From DATBFU01 sp035498405 (lineage in GTDB: Bacteria > Acidobacteriota > Thermoanaerobaculia > UBA5066 > Gp7-AA6), in assembly GCA_035498405.1 (NCBI GenBank), contig DATKAE010000089.1, positions 18,527 through 82,526 of the forward strand: a DNA stretch of 64,000 nucleotides, read 5' to 3'. A program made the position numbers and the translations under genes. The stretch's first letter is position 1. Every line of letters begins with the position of its first letter. The notes under the pieces were generated by a model. That model saw only the letters and a program-made list of their open reading frames with translations, was not told the DNA's origin and searched no databases. This document shows positions 1 through 8,464 of the stretch, piece by piece.

Positions 1-1
1 C

Positions 2-379
2 GCGTCGTCCTCGATCCTGACGGACAAGAAGAAGACGGCCTTCTTCTTCGTGGTCGTGCCCGAGGATACGATCATCAAAGACACGCTGAAGGCGGCCGGT
101 CTGTTCTCGCAGTTCAACGTGCCGATCGGCGGCTACATCGTCAACCGCGTCATCCCCCGCGGCCTGCTCAATCAGGCGATTCCCGATTACCTGAAGAACC
201 GGATCCAGATGCAGGAACGGCACCTCGCGGAGATCCGATCGGCACTTGGCGACCAGGTGCTGGCCTATGTTCCGGAGCTGGATCGCGACGTGACCGGCCT
301 TCCGATGATCGCGAAGCTCGCGGAGATCATGTACGCCGATCAGATCGGCGGAGTCGTCGGCCAGGGAGCCGGCGCATGA
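2..379 (+). CDS. ArsA-family ATPase, C-terminal part (5' end outside window)
   Basis: The reading frame is open from the first full codon at position 2, so the gene begins upstream and only about 125 residues are visible. The visible part matches the C-terminal half of ArsA/Get3-type P-loop ATPases: a beta strand (FFFVVVPED) followed by a helix and a GGYIVNRV segment, as in the neighbouring ArsA protein (GGVIVNML). The P-loop itself lies outside the window. The stop overlaps the ATG of the next ArsA-family gene (ATGA, 376-379), so the two are probably translated as a pair. Paired ArsA paralogues are known in several phyla. The substrate cannot be decided from sequence: arsenite export needs an ArsB partner, which is not visible here. 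Confidence 0.8.
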   Translation, partial: ASSSILTDKKKTAFFFVVVPEDTIIKDTLKAAGLFSQFNVPIGGYIVNRVIPRGLLNQAIPDYLKNRIQMQERHLAEIRSALGDQVLAYVPELDRDVTGLPMIAKLAEIMYADQIGGVVGQGAGA

Positions 380-1356
380 ACCACATCGAGAAGTCCCTGC
401 GCGTTTACCTCGGGGAGCACCCCGGTCTGAAATACCTCTTCTTTGGCGGCAAGGGGGGCGTCGGAAAGACGGTTTTTGCGGCCGCCACGGCGATATGGCA
501 CGCCCAGCAGGGGCGCCGGACGATTCTCGCCTCGACCAATCCGGTCCACAGCCTGACGAATCTCCTGGGCCAGGACGTTCTCGGAAAGCACACGCCGGTG
601 GAGGGAGTTCCCAACCTCTGGGCCTACGAAATCGAGACGAAGGATACGATCGAACGGAGCAAGACCGAGATTCGCGAGAAGATCAAGTGGTTCCTGAAGT
701 TTGCGGACATCTCAACGAAAGCCGAGGACTTCGTGGAGTCGGCGACGATGAACCCGGCGTTCGAGGAGTCGGCCATGTTCGAGAACATGATCGACCTGAT
801 GTTCAAGAACGAGTATGACGTCTACGCCTTCGACACGGCGCCGACCGCCAACGCGCGGAGGCTCCTCGGGATGTCGAAGGTCTACTCGTTGTGGGTCAAC
901 AAGATGTTGAAGAGCCGGGAGGAAGCGAAGACCCTGCGAGAGATGCTCTCCTTTACCAAGAGGAAGGAGGCCGACCCGCTGATGGATTACCTCCTCAGTT
1001 TCCGCGATCGGATGGAGCACGGACGGTTGCTTCTGACCGATCCGGAAAAGACCTCGTTCTTCTTCATCACCCTGCCCGAGGCGCTTCCGATCGCCGTCAT
1101 CACCCGATTCATCCAGTGGTTCCACGACTTCGGGATCCCCGTCGGCGGCGTCATCGTCAATATGCTGATCGACGCTTCCTCGGTCGGGCCGGAATCAGCG
1201 GAATTCGTCAGGAACCGGGTTGCGATGCAACAGGAGCACATGCGGACGGTGTGGCAGAAGTTCGACGGCAGCGTCCGTGCCATCGTCCCTCTCTTCGAGA
1301 CCGAGATCCGAGGGCTGCCGATGCTCCGCCGGTTGAGCGACGCCCTGTTCGTCTGA
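376..1356 (+). CDS. ArsA-family anion-transporting / Get3-like ATPase
   Basis: 326-residue cytosolic P-loop ATPase. The deviant Walker A motif GGKGGVGKT is at residues 24-32, near the N-terminus as usual for this SIMIBI family, and the switch region FDTAPTANARR lies near residue 155-165. Length equals one ArsA half-unit, so it would work as a homodimer or as a heterodimer with the paralogue encoded just upstream, whose stop it overlaps by 4 bp. It lacks the Cys triad used for metalloid activation in classical ArsA, and no arsB, arsC or arsR gene is near. A chaperone or targeting role (Get3-like) is as likely as anion transport. The family call is firm; the function is open. Confidence 0.88.
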   Translation: MNHIEKSLRVYLGEHPGLKYLFFGGKGGVGKTVFAAATAIWHAQQGRRTILASTNPVHSLTNLLGQDVLGKHTPVEGVPNLWAYEIETKDTIERSKTEIREKIKWFLKFADISTKAEDFVESATMNPAFEESAMFENMIDLMFKNEYDVYAFDTAPTANARRLLGMSKVYSLWVNKMLKSREEAKTLREMLSFTKRKEADPLMDYLLSFRDRMEHGRLLLTDPEKTSFFFITLPEALPIAVITRFIQWFHDFGIPVGGVIVNMLIDASSVGPESAEFVRNRVAMQQEHMRTVWQKFDGSVRAIVPLFETEIRGLPMLRRLSDALFV

Positions 1357-1415
1357 AGAGCCCCGCGGCGCAGGAGCCGAAGCCGGGGGAGACGAGGTAA
1401 CGCGGTTCCGGCGGG

Positions 1416-2078
1416 CTAGTCGCTTTTCCGGTAGAGGCCGTTGGCGGACACGCGGCGGCCGACTTCCGTCCTGGGGCGCGCGGTTCGCGTGGGCTCGAGG
1501 GGATGGAGGCCGAAGCGCGAGAGCTCCTGGTCGAGCCTCGCCGCGTCGACGAGGAAGTGTCTTCCGCTGTCGAAGCCCTCGTAAAGATCGCGCTCGCCCG
1601 CAACGGGATGCGTCCCGCGCCCCGTCAGGTCCGTCTCGGGCGTGAAAACCGAGACGAGTAGCCTCCCGCCGGGCTTCAGAACCCGGGCCGTCTCCCGGAG
1701 CGCACGGTCCCACTCCGCGCGGCTCTGCGCGCAGTGGTAGACGCCGAGCGCGAGGACGAGATCGAAGGTACCGTCGGCGGCGAAGGAAAGATCGTCCATG
1801 AGCCCGACCCGCACACGGCGGTCGGCCTCGGCGGCCCCCAGGATCGCGGCGACGCGGTCCCGCGTTTTGGCGACCATGGCCGGCGAGGAATCGACGGCCT
1901 CGACGTCGAATCCCGCCTGCGCCAGAAACACGGCGTTGCGGCCGGCCGCGCAGCCGAGGTCCAGGACCCGCACGGTCGCGGGATCGGCGTACTCGCGCGC
2001 GAGCTCCGTCAGGCGAACGTCCGGCTCGCGAGCGGCAAACCGCGCGATATTTTCCGGTGAGTCCCAGAACGAGGACAT
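1416..2078 (-). CDS. Class I SAM-dependent methyltransferase
   Basis: 220-residue protein with the Rossmann-like methyltransferase motif I VLDLGCAAGRNAVFLA near residues 39-54, an acidic residue ending the second strand (VEAVDSS, about 60-66) and motif IV-like FDLVLALGVYH near residue 105. The C-terminal half (LKPGGRLLVSVFTPET, then GRHFLVDAARL) follows the pattern of type 11 or tellurite-resistance-like methyltransferases. The substrate cannot be read from sequence. It is transcribed alone, convergent with the ArsA genes and divergent from the radical SAM gene. The ATG at 2078 is the start just before the conserved fold. Confidence 0.85.
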   Translation of the reverse strand: MSSFWDSPENIARFAAREPDVRLTELAREYADPATVRVLDLGCAAGRNAVFLAQAGFDVEAVDSSPAMVAKTRDRVAAILGAAEADRRVRVGLMDDLSFAADGTFDLVLALGVYHCAQSRAEWDRALRETARVLKPGGRLLVSVFTPETDLTGRGTHPVAGERDLYEGFDSGRHFLVDAARLDQELSRFGLHPLEPTRTARPRTEVGRRVSANGLYRKSD

Positions 2079-2165
2079 GGGCGATTCTGACAGCGCTTCT
2101 TCCAGGAAGGAACAACGCCCTGTCCGGCTGTCTTCCTACCCTTTCTGGCGCCAGACCGAGGCGAT

Positions 2166-2203
2166 GACCCTGAGGACCCTTGTCGGCCGAGGGGCTCAGG
2201 GTC
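2166..2203. repeat. Nested inverted repeat in a divergent intergenic region
   Basis: Perfect 9-bp arms GACCCTGAG (2166-2174) and CTCAGGGTC (2195-2203) enclose a second stem, CCCT (2177-2180) with AGGG (2190-2193). The hairpin lies between two divergent starts, 86 bp before the radical SAM start codon, so it is not a simple convergent terminator. It could be an RNA leader structure or an operator. No U-tract follows. Confidence 0.5.
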
Positions 2204-2289
2204 GCCCGCCTGACTGAGGCAAATGCATCTTGCGGAAGATCGAGCCCTGCCTCAAGGTCGCCTCACATGAGTGCGTCGCAGGGGCGGGG

Positions 2290-3615
2290 ATGCCGAGGCT
2301 GTTGATCATCCAGGCGACCGGGTATCGGCGCCGCGACGTCCGCGTTCCCTACAAACTCCGCAAGCGAAAGCTCGTCGGCGCCGTTCTTCCTTATCTCGGC
2401 GCGCTGGCGCCGAAGGAATGGGACGTGACGCTCGTGGACGACGCCACCGAAGACGTCGATTACGACGCCGACGTGGACGCCGTCGCGATCACGATCCGCA
2501 CGGTGACGTCCCTGCGGGGATACGAAATCGCGCGAACATTCCGGGACCGGAACATCCCCGTGTTGATGGGCGGCCCCCACGCGACCTTTCACGCGGAGGA
2601 GATCGCCCGGCACGCCGACGCCGTGTGTATCGGCGAGGCCGAGGGAGTCTTTCCCAGAATGCTCGAGGACGCCGCGGCGGGGCGGCTGCAGAAGTTCTAC
2701 CGTCGGGACTCCTCGGCGCCCCTCGACAACATGCCGGCGCCGCGGTGGGACCTCCTCGATCGGTCGAAATACGTCTTCTACCGGCCCTTCGTCATTCAGT
2801 ATTCGCGGGGATGCCCCTTCACGTGCGATTTCTGCGCCGAGCGGCGGCTCAACGGGGACTACGGCTACCGATTCCGCCCCGTGGAGGAGGTGGTCGAAGA
2901 CATCAAGAGATGCGGAAGCCGGCACATCTTTTTCGCCGCCAGCCAGTTCGCCGGCGACAAGGCCCACGCGATGGAATTGATGGAGGCTCTGATTCCGCTC
3001 AAGATCCGCTGGTCCACGTTGATCTCCGCCCACTTCTGCCTCGACACGACATTCCTCGACCTCGCCCGGCGATCCGGCCTCCTGCACGTCAACATGGGAA
3101 TCGAGAGCATCGACCAGAACACGTTGAAGACGATGCACAAGGGCTTCAACCGGGTCAGGCAGTATGAGGAGGTCCTGCGCAATCTGACCGCGCGCGGGAT
3201 CAGTTACTCCCTGAATTTCGTGTTCGGATCCGATGCCGAAGAAGAGGACGTCTTCGACACGACCCTGCGCTTCTTGAGCGAGCAGAAGGCCGAGACCGCC
3301 TACTTCAACATCCTCATACCGCTACGGGGAACGGCGTTGTACGAGCGCTTCAAGGCCGAGGGCCGTCTTCTCGACGAGGAAAACATGGAGAGATGGCCGG
3401 AGTTGTCGTGCCACTTCAAGCCCCTGCGCTACGGGCCGGAGGAGCTGGTGCGCCGCGTGGCGAGGATACGCCGGGAGTTTTACACGCACCGCTCCGCGGT
3501 GCGCCGGCTGCCGGTCCCCCGCCGCAAGTCCCACTTCGCCGCCTGGAACCTGCATTTTCTGCAGAAGAAGGTCGCGAGAAACCTCGACTCGATGCGCGAT
3601 TTCACCGAGTTCTAG
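2290..3615 (+). CDS. B12-binding-domain radical SAM protein
   Basis: 441 residues from the ATG at 2290. A TTG 60 bp upstream is also in frame, but the ATG sits directly before the first strand MPRLLIIQATGY of the cobalamin-binding-like fold, after a purine-rich stretch. The N-terminal domain ends with GGPHATFHAEEI and GEAEGVFPRML, typical of the B12-binding module of this class (BchE/MiaB-like architecture). The radical SAM cluster motif CxxxCxxC is at C175, C179 and C182 (CPFTCDFC). A TIM-barrel-like part follows (GIESIDQNTLKTMHKGFNR). Such enzymes modify lipids, pigments or natural products, often by methylation or cyclisation. The gene stands alone, so the substrate is unknown. Confidence 0.9.
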   Translation: MPRLLIIQATGYRRRDVRVPYKLRKRKLVGAVLPYLGALAPKEWDVTLVDDATEDVDYDADVDAVAITIRTVTSLRGYEIARTFRDRNIPVLMGGPHATFHAEEIARHADAVCIGEAEGVFPRMLEDAAAGRLQKFYRRDSSAPLDNMPAPRWDLLDRSKYVFYRPFVIQYSRGCPFTCDFCAERRLNGDYGYRFRPVEEVVEDIKRCGSRHIFFAASQFAGDKAHAMELMEALIPLKIRWSTLISAHFCLDTTFLDLARRSGLLHVNMGIESIDQNTLKTMHKGFNRVRQYEEVLRNLTARGISYSLNFVFGSDAEEEDVFDTTLRFLSEQKAETAYFNILIPLRGTALYERFKAEGRLLDEENMERWPELSCHFKPLRYGPEELVRRVARIRREFYTHRSAVRRLPVPRRKSHFAAWNLHFLQKKVARNLDSMRDFTEF

Positions 3616-3616
3616 C

Positions 3617-5707
3617 TCAGTTGGCCGGGGCCACCCCGAGCGCCTGGTAGAGCGCTGCCGCGTCGTACACAGTTGCGCCCTTGATCACCACGACCACGCG
3701 GCGGATGTCGGAGATCCGAGCGACCGGGTCGCCGTCCACGAGAATCACGTCGGCGACCTTCTGGGGCGCGATCGATCCGGATTCGCGGTCGTGGTTCATC
3801 ACGCGCGCCGCGCCGAGGGTGGCCAGTTGCAGGACCTTGGGGGCCGGGATCCCGGCGCTGACGTAGTCCTCCAGCTCTCGATGCAGCGCGAAACCCGCGA
3901 GGGCATCGGTGCCGGCGACGATCGGCTGGCCCGAGTCGTACAGTAGCTTCAGCATCCGCAACATCGCCTGGTAGGAATCCCGGTAGCGCTGGTCCATCCC
4001 CTCCGGCACGGGAAGGCCTCCGCCGAGATACCCGCGGCGGATCTGCGCGGGGAGCCGGTTCGCCACGGGTGCCATGTCGGGCGCCATGACGCCGGGTCTC
4101 GCGACGAACATCTCCTCGAAGACGTTGACCGTCGGGTCCAACACGGTGTGGTGTGACTGGAGGAGCCGCAGGAAAGCGCGGACGCGCTCCGAGTCGAGAT
4201 CGAGCTCGGCGGCGTGCTCGGCCACAGCGGTAAAGCGCGCGGGCGTTCGTGTGTCCTTGACCCTGTCGAACTCGAAGTTCAGGAACCAGAAGTTTGCGTG
4301 CTGGACCTCGTCGTAGCCTTGCTCGACCGCCTGCTGCATGGTCATGAACGCAGGCACGTGCCCGCTCAACCGCATTCCCGAGCGGTGCGTCTCCGCGGCG
4401 ATGACCGGCACCAGCTCCGGCTTGATCGAGCTGTAGATCTTGATCTGCTCGTACCCGAGCGATTTGTAGCGCTGGATGTCGGCCTTGGCTTCCTCGGGCG
4501 TGTCGGCGAATACCTTGGAGGGACCCTGGTACGGACCCCGGCCGTCGATGAAGCCGGCCATCAGGATGTGCGGTCCGACGAGGGTCCCCGCATCGAATTT
4601 CGATCGAAGGTCGTGCAGATGGTCGATGTCGTTGGCCATGTCGCGCACCGTCGTCACGCCCGCCGCGAGGTGGAGTATCCCGTCGTCCCATTCGCCCAGG
4701 TGGACGTGCATGTCCCAGAGTCCCGGCAGGAGCATCTTTCCCTTCGCGTCCAGCGTCTCGTGCGCCGGAACCGACTTCAGGGTCCCGTCGGGCCCGACCC
4801 CCGCGATGCGCCCGTTGACGATCAGCACCGACATGCCGCTCTTGACGGTGGCGGTCTCGCTGTCGAAGAGGCGCGCATTCTGGATCAGGAGAGGCGTCGC
4901 GAGCTTCCTCTGCAACTTCTTCGCGACCTCTTCGCCGCGCTGGGAGGCGCGGGCCTTCTGGGCTTCCAGGAGCGCCGGCCAGGTCGACTCCGCGCCCTCG
5001 CGAACCGTCACTGCCCAATCGCTCCCGGTCGCAAAGAGGCTGCCGTCTTCGGCGAGCCACACGGGACTCGGCGTGAAGGCGAGGCCGGTCTCTTCGTACA
5101 GCGTCACCTTCTGTTTCTTTCCGCCGACTTCGACGGTGCGATCGCGCACGCGCTGGATCGAGGCCTCGCCCTCGGGAAGCAACGGCAGGCGGCCGCCGGG
5201 CGCGGCCAGCAGGGCCGTCTCCATCTCCCCGGTCAGCACGGCGTCGATCGGGACGTAGAAGGCCGGGCTACCGAGCCGCTTCTCGCCCTTCTCCGCCTTG
5301 TTGCTCCAGGTGGCCTTCCCTTCGGCGAGACGGAAGTGCTCTTCCACCGGACCCTTCAAGTAGTCGTTTCCCGTGGCGTCGACTTCCGTGGGGATCCCCG
5401 CGCGGTCGACGGCGATCCGCGTCATGATTTTCGGGCCGCGCCCCCGGTCGTTGAACGCGAAGAAGTTGTGCCGCGCGCCATCCGGCGTGATCCACACCGC
5501 CAGGACGCCCGCCCTGTTTCCCGCCAGCGAGAACGAGTAGCGAATGGCGTCGGCGGGCACTTCCGCCGGCACGGTGATGAGCGAGGCCTGAACGTCCTTC
5601 TGGGCGGTCTCGGCCTGCGGTCCGCTCGCTTCGGAGCGGCTCGCGGCGGCTGTGGCCAAGACCAGAATCGCGAGGACGAGACGAGTCCGGTATCGGCGCG
5701 AATCCAT
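3617..5707 (-). CDS. Exported amidohydrolase
   Basis: 696 residues from the ATG at 5707, which has a good ribosome site (GGGGAGGAAT) in front; an upstream in-frame start has none. An N-terminal hydrophobic segment after MDSRRYRTR with an ASRSEA region indicates a Sec signal peptide. Roughly residues 30-280 are a non-catalytic domain. The amidohydrolase barrel begins with the HxH metal motif at H334 and H336 (WDMHVHLGEW), and later shows SGHVPAF, ATLDPTVN-like and GTDALAG segments, as expected for the other metal ligands. It is probably a periplasmic peptidase- or imidazolonepropionase-like hydrolase. Substrate unknown. It is transcribed divergently from the kinase gene. Confidence 0.88.
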   Translation of the reverse strand: MDSRRYRTRLVLAILVLATAAASRSEASGPQAETAQKDVQASLITVPAEVPADAIRYSFSLAGNRAGVLAVWITPDGARHNFFAFNDRGRGPKIMTRIAVDRAGIPTEVDATGNDYLKGPVEEHFRLAEGKATWSNKAEKGEKRLGSPAFYVPIDAVLTGEMETALLAAPGGRLPLLPEGEASIQRVRDRTVEVGGKKQKVTLYEETGLAFTPSPVWLAEDGSLFATGSDWAVTVREGAESTWPALLEAQKARASQRGEEVAKKLQRKLATPLLIQNARLFDSETATVKSGMSVLIVNGRIAGVGPDGTLKSVPAHETLDAKGKMLLPGLWDMHVHLGEWDDGILHLAAGVTTVRDMANDIDHLHDLRSKFDAGTLVGPHILMAGFIDGRGPYQGPSKVFADTPEEAKADIQRYKSLGYEQIKIYSSIKPELVPVIAAETHRSGMRLSGHVPAFMTMQQAVEQGYDEVQHANFWFLNFEFDRVKDTRTPARFTAVAEHAAELDLDSERVRAFLRLLQSHHTVLDPTVNVFEEMFVARPGVMAPDMAPVANRLPAQIRRGYLGGGLPVPEGMDQRYRDSYQAMLRMLKLLYDSGQPIVAGTDALAGFALHRELEDYVSAGIPAPKVLQLATLGAARVMNHDRESGSIAPQKVADVILVDGDPVARISDIRRVVVVIKGATVYDAAALYQALGVAPAN

Positions 5708-5829
5708 GATTCCTCCCCAAACGGCCGCCGGGATGATCGCCAATTTCCTCCCGGGCAGCAACTCGTTTCCGTGGCTGTCGCCGTACGGCGCGCGATCTAC
5801 AATCCGAGGGACGTTTCCAGAGTGACACA

Positions 5830-7773
5830 CTGACACAACCTCCGACTCTGCTCGACGGGAAGTACGAGATCCTCTCCAAGATCAGCGAGGGGGGGATGGG
5901 CGCCATCTACAAGGTTCGCCATCTCCTCTTGGATGAGACGCGTGTCGTCAAGGTGATGCGCGCCGCACTGACAGGCGATGAGGCGCTCGGCCGGCGTTTC
6001 GTCCAGGAAGCGCGGACCGCGACCCGTCTCAAACATCCGAACATCGTCTCGGTCCTCGATTTCGCGATCGACAGCGACGGCACCAGTTACATCGTCATGG
6101 AGTACATCGAAGGGGTCAACCTCTCCGAGATCTTGAAGAGCGTGGGCCCTCCCGGCCTGGCTCTGACCCTGAACGTCGCCCATCAGGCGCTCTCGGCGCT
6201 CGGCTATCTGCACGAGCACCAGGTCGTGCACCGGGACATCGCTCCGGACAATCTGATGCTGACGCTCGACCACAAGGGCGAGCTGCAGCTCAAGCTGATC
6301 GACCTCGGGATCGCCAAGGCGCTCGACCGGACTGTCGGCTTGACCTCGACCGGCGTCTTCTTGGGCAAGATCAAGTACAGCTCGCCCGAGCAGTTGGAGG
6401 GGGGCTCTCGTGTCGACGGACGCAGCGACCTGTACTCTCTGGGCGCCGTCCTCTACCAGATGCTCACCGGCGAGCTTCCTTTTCGCGGCGACTCGTCGCG
6501 CGAGCTTCTGACGGCGCACCTGGTCAAGCCGCCGCGGCCTTTCGCGGAGACGGATCCTGCCGGCCGCGTTCCCGAGCCTCTCCGCGCCGTCGTCCTGAAG
6601 GCCCTCGAGAAACAAGCCGACGACCGTTTCGCGACGGCCGAGGACTTCGATCGAGAGATCCTGCGAATTCGGGAGCGGTACGCCCCCGAGACCGAAGGCG
6701 TCGACGCGGCTGTGGCCGCCGCGATCCGAGCAGGCCCCCATCCAACGAACGAGTCCGTCACGCCGAGCGCGCAGAGCCGTCTGGATCGGCACTTCGGCGC
6801 CCAGGCGACGCCGCCGCCCCCGACGACTCTGGTGAGGTTGCCTCGGCCGACCTCGGAAACGGGACCAACCGCTGTGAACCCGGCGATTCCGACGGAAATG
6901 CGGCGGCAGCCCGAAAGCGTGCCCAACGAGTCCCGGCAACAACCGGCGGCCGAGCCGGCGAGTGGAGGGTTGAGATCTCCGAGACGCCGCTGGGGTTGGC
7001 CCGTGGCGGCGGTCGTCGGCGCCGCGGCGGTCGTGGCAGTACTGCTGCTTTGGCCTCGCCCCGTCAGAGAGGCCCCTGGCCAAACGGTGGCGCCGGAAAG
7101 GGGGGTGCCTTCACCTCCGGCCCCATCGCCACAGGCGGTGGCGGCCGTCTCGCCGGCGGCGACGGAGCCCGTCCCCCTGGCGGGCCCCAGTCCCATGATC
7201 GCCGCGACGGCTGTCCCGGAGCCCTCCGCGGTTTCGCCATTCTCGCCGTCGGCCGGACCTTTGCCTTCTCCCGTGCCCGCGAGACCAAGCCCGCGCGCCG
7301 CGGCCGGAGTCGGGCGGGGGAGAGGCCTCGCCGAAAGGCCCGCCGGTCCGGGAGCCAGGCCGAGTCCGTCTCGCGCGCCCCTGGTTGCGCAGGCAAACCC
7401 GACTCCCTCCGCCCAGGCAATTCCCCCGCCGCCGGCGATGGCGGCGCCCGAGCCGTCCGCGGCTTTGATGCTGATCTTTCAGAAGGCTCGGGAACAGGTT
7501 GCCAGCCACTCCTACTCGAGCGCGCTCGAGACGCTCGACCAGCTGCGGGCCGAGAGCCTGAAGCCGGAGAACTCGGGGGACCGCGGCAAGGTCTGGCTCC
7601 CCATGACCTTCTATCGCGGCGTGTGTCTGGCCGCCCTGGGAAGGACCGCCGAGGCCGATCGGGAGTTCCGGGTTTTCCTCTCCTACTACCCCAAGGCGAC
7701 GATCAAGGCCGGCGTCTATCCGGAATCGGTCGTGAAGGCCTTCGAGAAGGCGCGCGCGGCGCCGCGCCGGTAA
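5830..7773 (+). CDS. Membrane-anchored Ser/Thr protein kinase (apparent CTG start)
   Basis: PknB-type kinase. The only early in-frame ATG (5896) lies inside the glycine loop (SEGGMGAIYKV) and would remove its first half. The frame stays open upstream, and the protein most likely begins at CTG 5830, giving (M)TQPPTLLDGKYEILSKISEGG, 647 residues. No in-frame ATG, GTG or TTG is present near that point. Key residues in this numbering: catalytic Lys K41 (VVKVM), HRD at 134-136 with D136, and DLG at 158-160. The catalytic-loop Lys is replaced (HRDIAPDN). After the kinase domain come a Pro/Thr-rich linker, a transmembrane helix at about 390-408, a long Pro/Ala linker and a C-terminal TPR-like helical domain, probably outside the membrane. 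Substrate unknown. Confidence 0.85.
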   Translation: MTQPPTLLDGKYEILSKISEGGMGAIYKVRHLLLDETRVVKVMRAALTGDEALGRRFVQEARTATRLKHPNIVSVLDFAIDSDGTSYIVMEYIEGVNLSEILKSVGPPGLALTLNVAHQALSALGYLHEHQVVHRDIAPDNLMLTLDHKGELQLKLIDLGIAKALDRTVGLTSTGVFLGKIKYSSPEQLEGGSRVDGRSDLYSLGAVLYQMLTGELPFRGDSSRELLTAHLVKPPRPFAETDPAGRVPEPLRAVVLKALEKQADDRFATAEDFDREILRIRERYAPETEGVDAAVAAAIRAGPHPTNESVTPSAQSRLDRHFGAQATPPPPTTLVRLPRPTSETGPTAVNPAIPTEMRRQPESVPNESRQQPAAEPASGGLRSPRRRWGWPVAAVVGAAAVVAVLLLWPRPVREAPGQTVAPERGVPSPPAPSPQAVAAVSPAATEPVPLAGPSPMIAATAVPEPSAVSPFSPSAGPLPSPVPARPSPRAAAGVGRGRGLAERPAGPGARPSPSRAPLVAQANPTPSAQAIPPPPAMAAPEPSAALMLIFQKAREQVASHSYSSALETLDQLRAESLKPENSGDRGKVWLPMTFYRGVCLAALGRTAEADREFRVFLSYYPKATIKAGVYPESVVKAFEKARAAPRR

Positions 7774-7787
7774 CCGCCAACGCGTTC

Positions 7788-7810
7788 GCGCGCTCGCGCC
7801 TCGAGCGCGC
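7788..7810. terminator. Inverted repeat between convergent genes
   Basis: Perfect 9-bp arms GCGCGCTCG (7788-7796) and CGAGCGCGC (7802-7810) with a 5-nt loop lie between the kinase stop and the stop of the convergent gene. The position suits a bidirectional terminator, but no T-tract is present on either side, so termination strength is uncertain. Confidence 0.5.
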
Positions 7811-8367
7811 TAGGGCTGCTGCACTTCGACATACCGGCGCCGGCGCGTCGAGCGAGGGTGGAACGGATCGGGATCCGCCGGATCGGGTCGCTCTTCGATG
7901 AGCTCCTCTGCGGCCACCGTGTGGAACGAGACGACCAGCCAGTCCTGGCCGCCGACGACTCCCTGATGCCAGGTCTCTTCCGGGATCGAGATCCAGCGCC
8001 GCTCGAGGGGGGCGCGCCGGTCGCTCTGGAGGGGGTGGGACACCCATCGCCGGCCTTCGTGGACCTGAAAGTCGCCGCTGCCGCTCCACGACACCATGCG
8101 CTGGCGGCTGTTGGGATGGCGCTCGGCTCCGGTCGCGACGCCCCGGCGCAGGACGAACACCCAGCTCGAGCGGATCTCCGGGGGAAGTGCCGCCCCGTAG
8201 AGCTCGAGCGGCACCGGCTCCCAGGCCTCGATCTCGCCAGGGCCTCGGGCGAGGGTCGCCAAGACGCGTTCGCCGACTGACCGAAGCGCCTCGGCGGCTC
8301 CCGGCGCGGTGACGGCGGCGTCGAGCGACTCCAGGATGATCCGCTCGACGGCAGGCCAGCGCTCCAC
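7810..8367 (-). CDS. Cupin-like hypothetical protein
   Basis: 185 residues with a GTG start at 8367; no strong ribosome site is visible. The central part looks like a double-stranded beta-helix: a strand with VFVLRRGVATGAERHPNSRQR, a basic GSGDFQVH segment, then ISIPEETWHQ followed by DWLVVSFHTV, which resembles the second cupin motif with His and Glu placed for metal binding. The C-terminus is charged. I do not recognise a named family and assign no reaction. It is transcribed convergently to the kinase and upstream of nothing obvious. Confidence 0.65.
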   Translation of the reverse strand: MERWPAVERIILESLDAAVTAPGAAEALRSVGERVLATLARGPGEIEAWEPVPLELYGAALPPEIRSSWVFVLRRGVATGAERHPNSRQRMVSWSGSGDFQVHEGRRWVSHPLQSDRRAPLERRWISIPEETWHQGVVGGQDWLVVSFHTVAAEELIEERPDPADPDPFHPRSTRRRRYVEVQQP

Positions 8368-8464
8368 AACGACGAGATCGTAACCCGAGGAATGCGGAGC
8401 AAGTCCCGGGGCTCCCTCCGGTCACGACCGGGTGGATGTCGCGACCGGGCCCCCATGTCCCGAA

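Noticed and set aside
376..1356. Arsenic resistance operon
   Set aside because: No arsB, arsC, arsD or arsR near the ArsA-family genes and no metalloid Cys triad.
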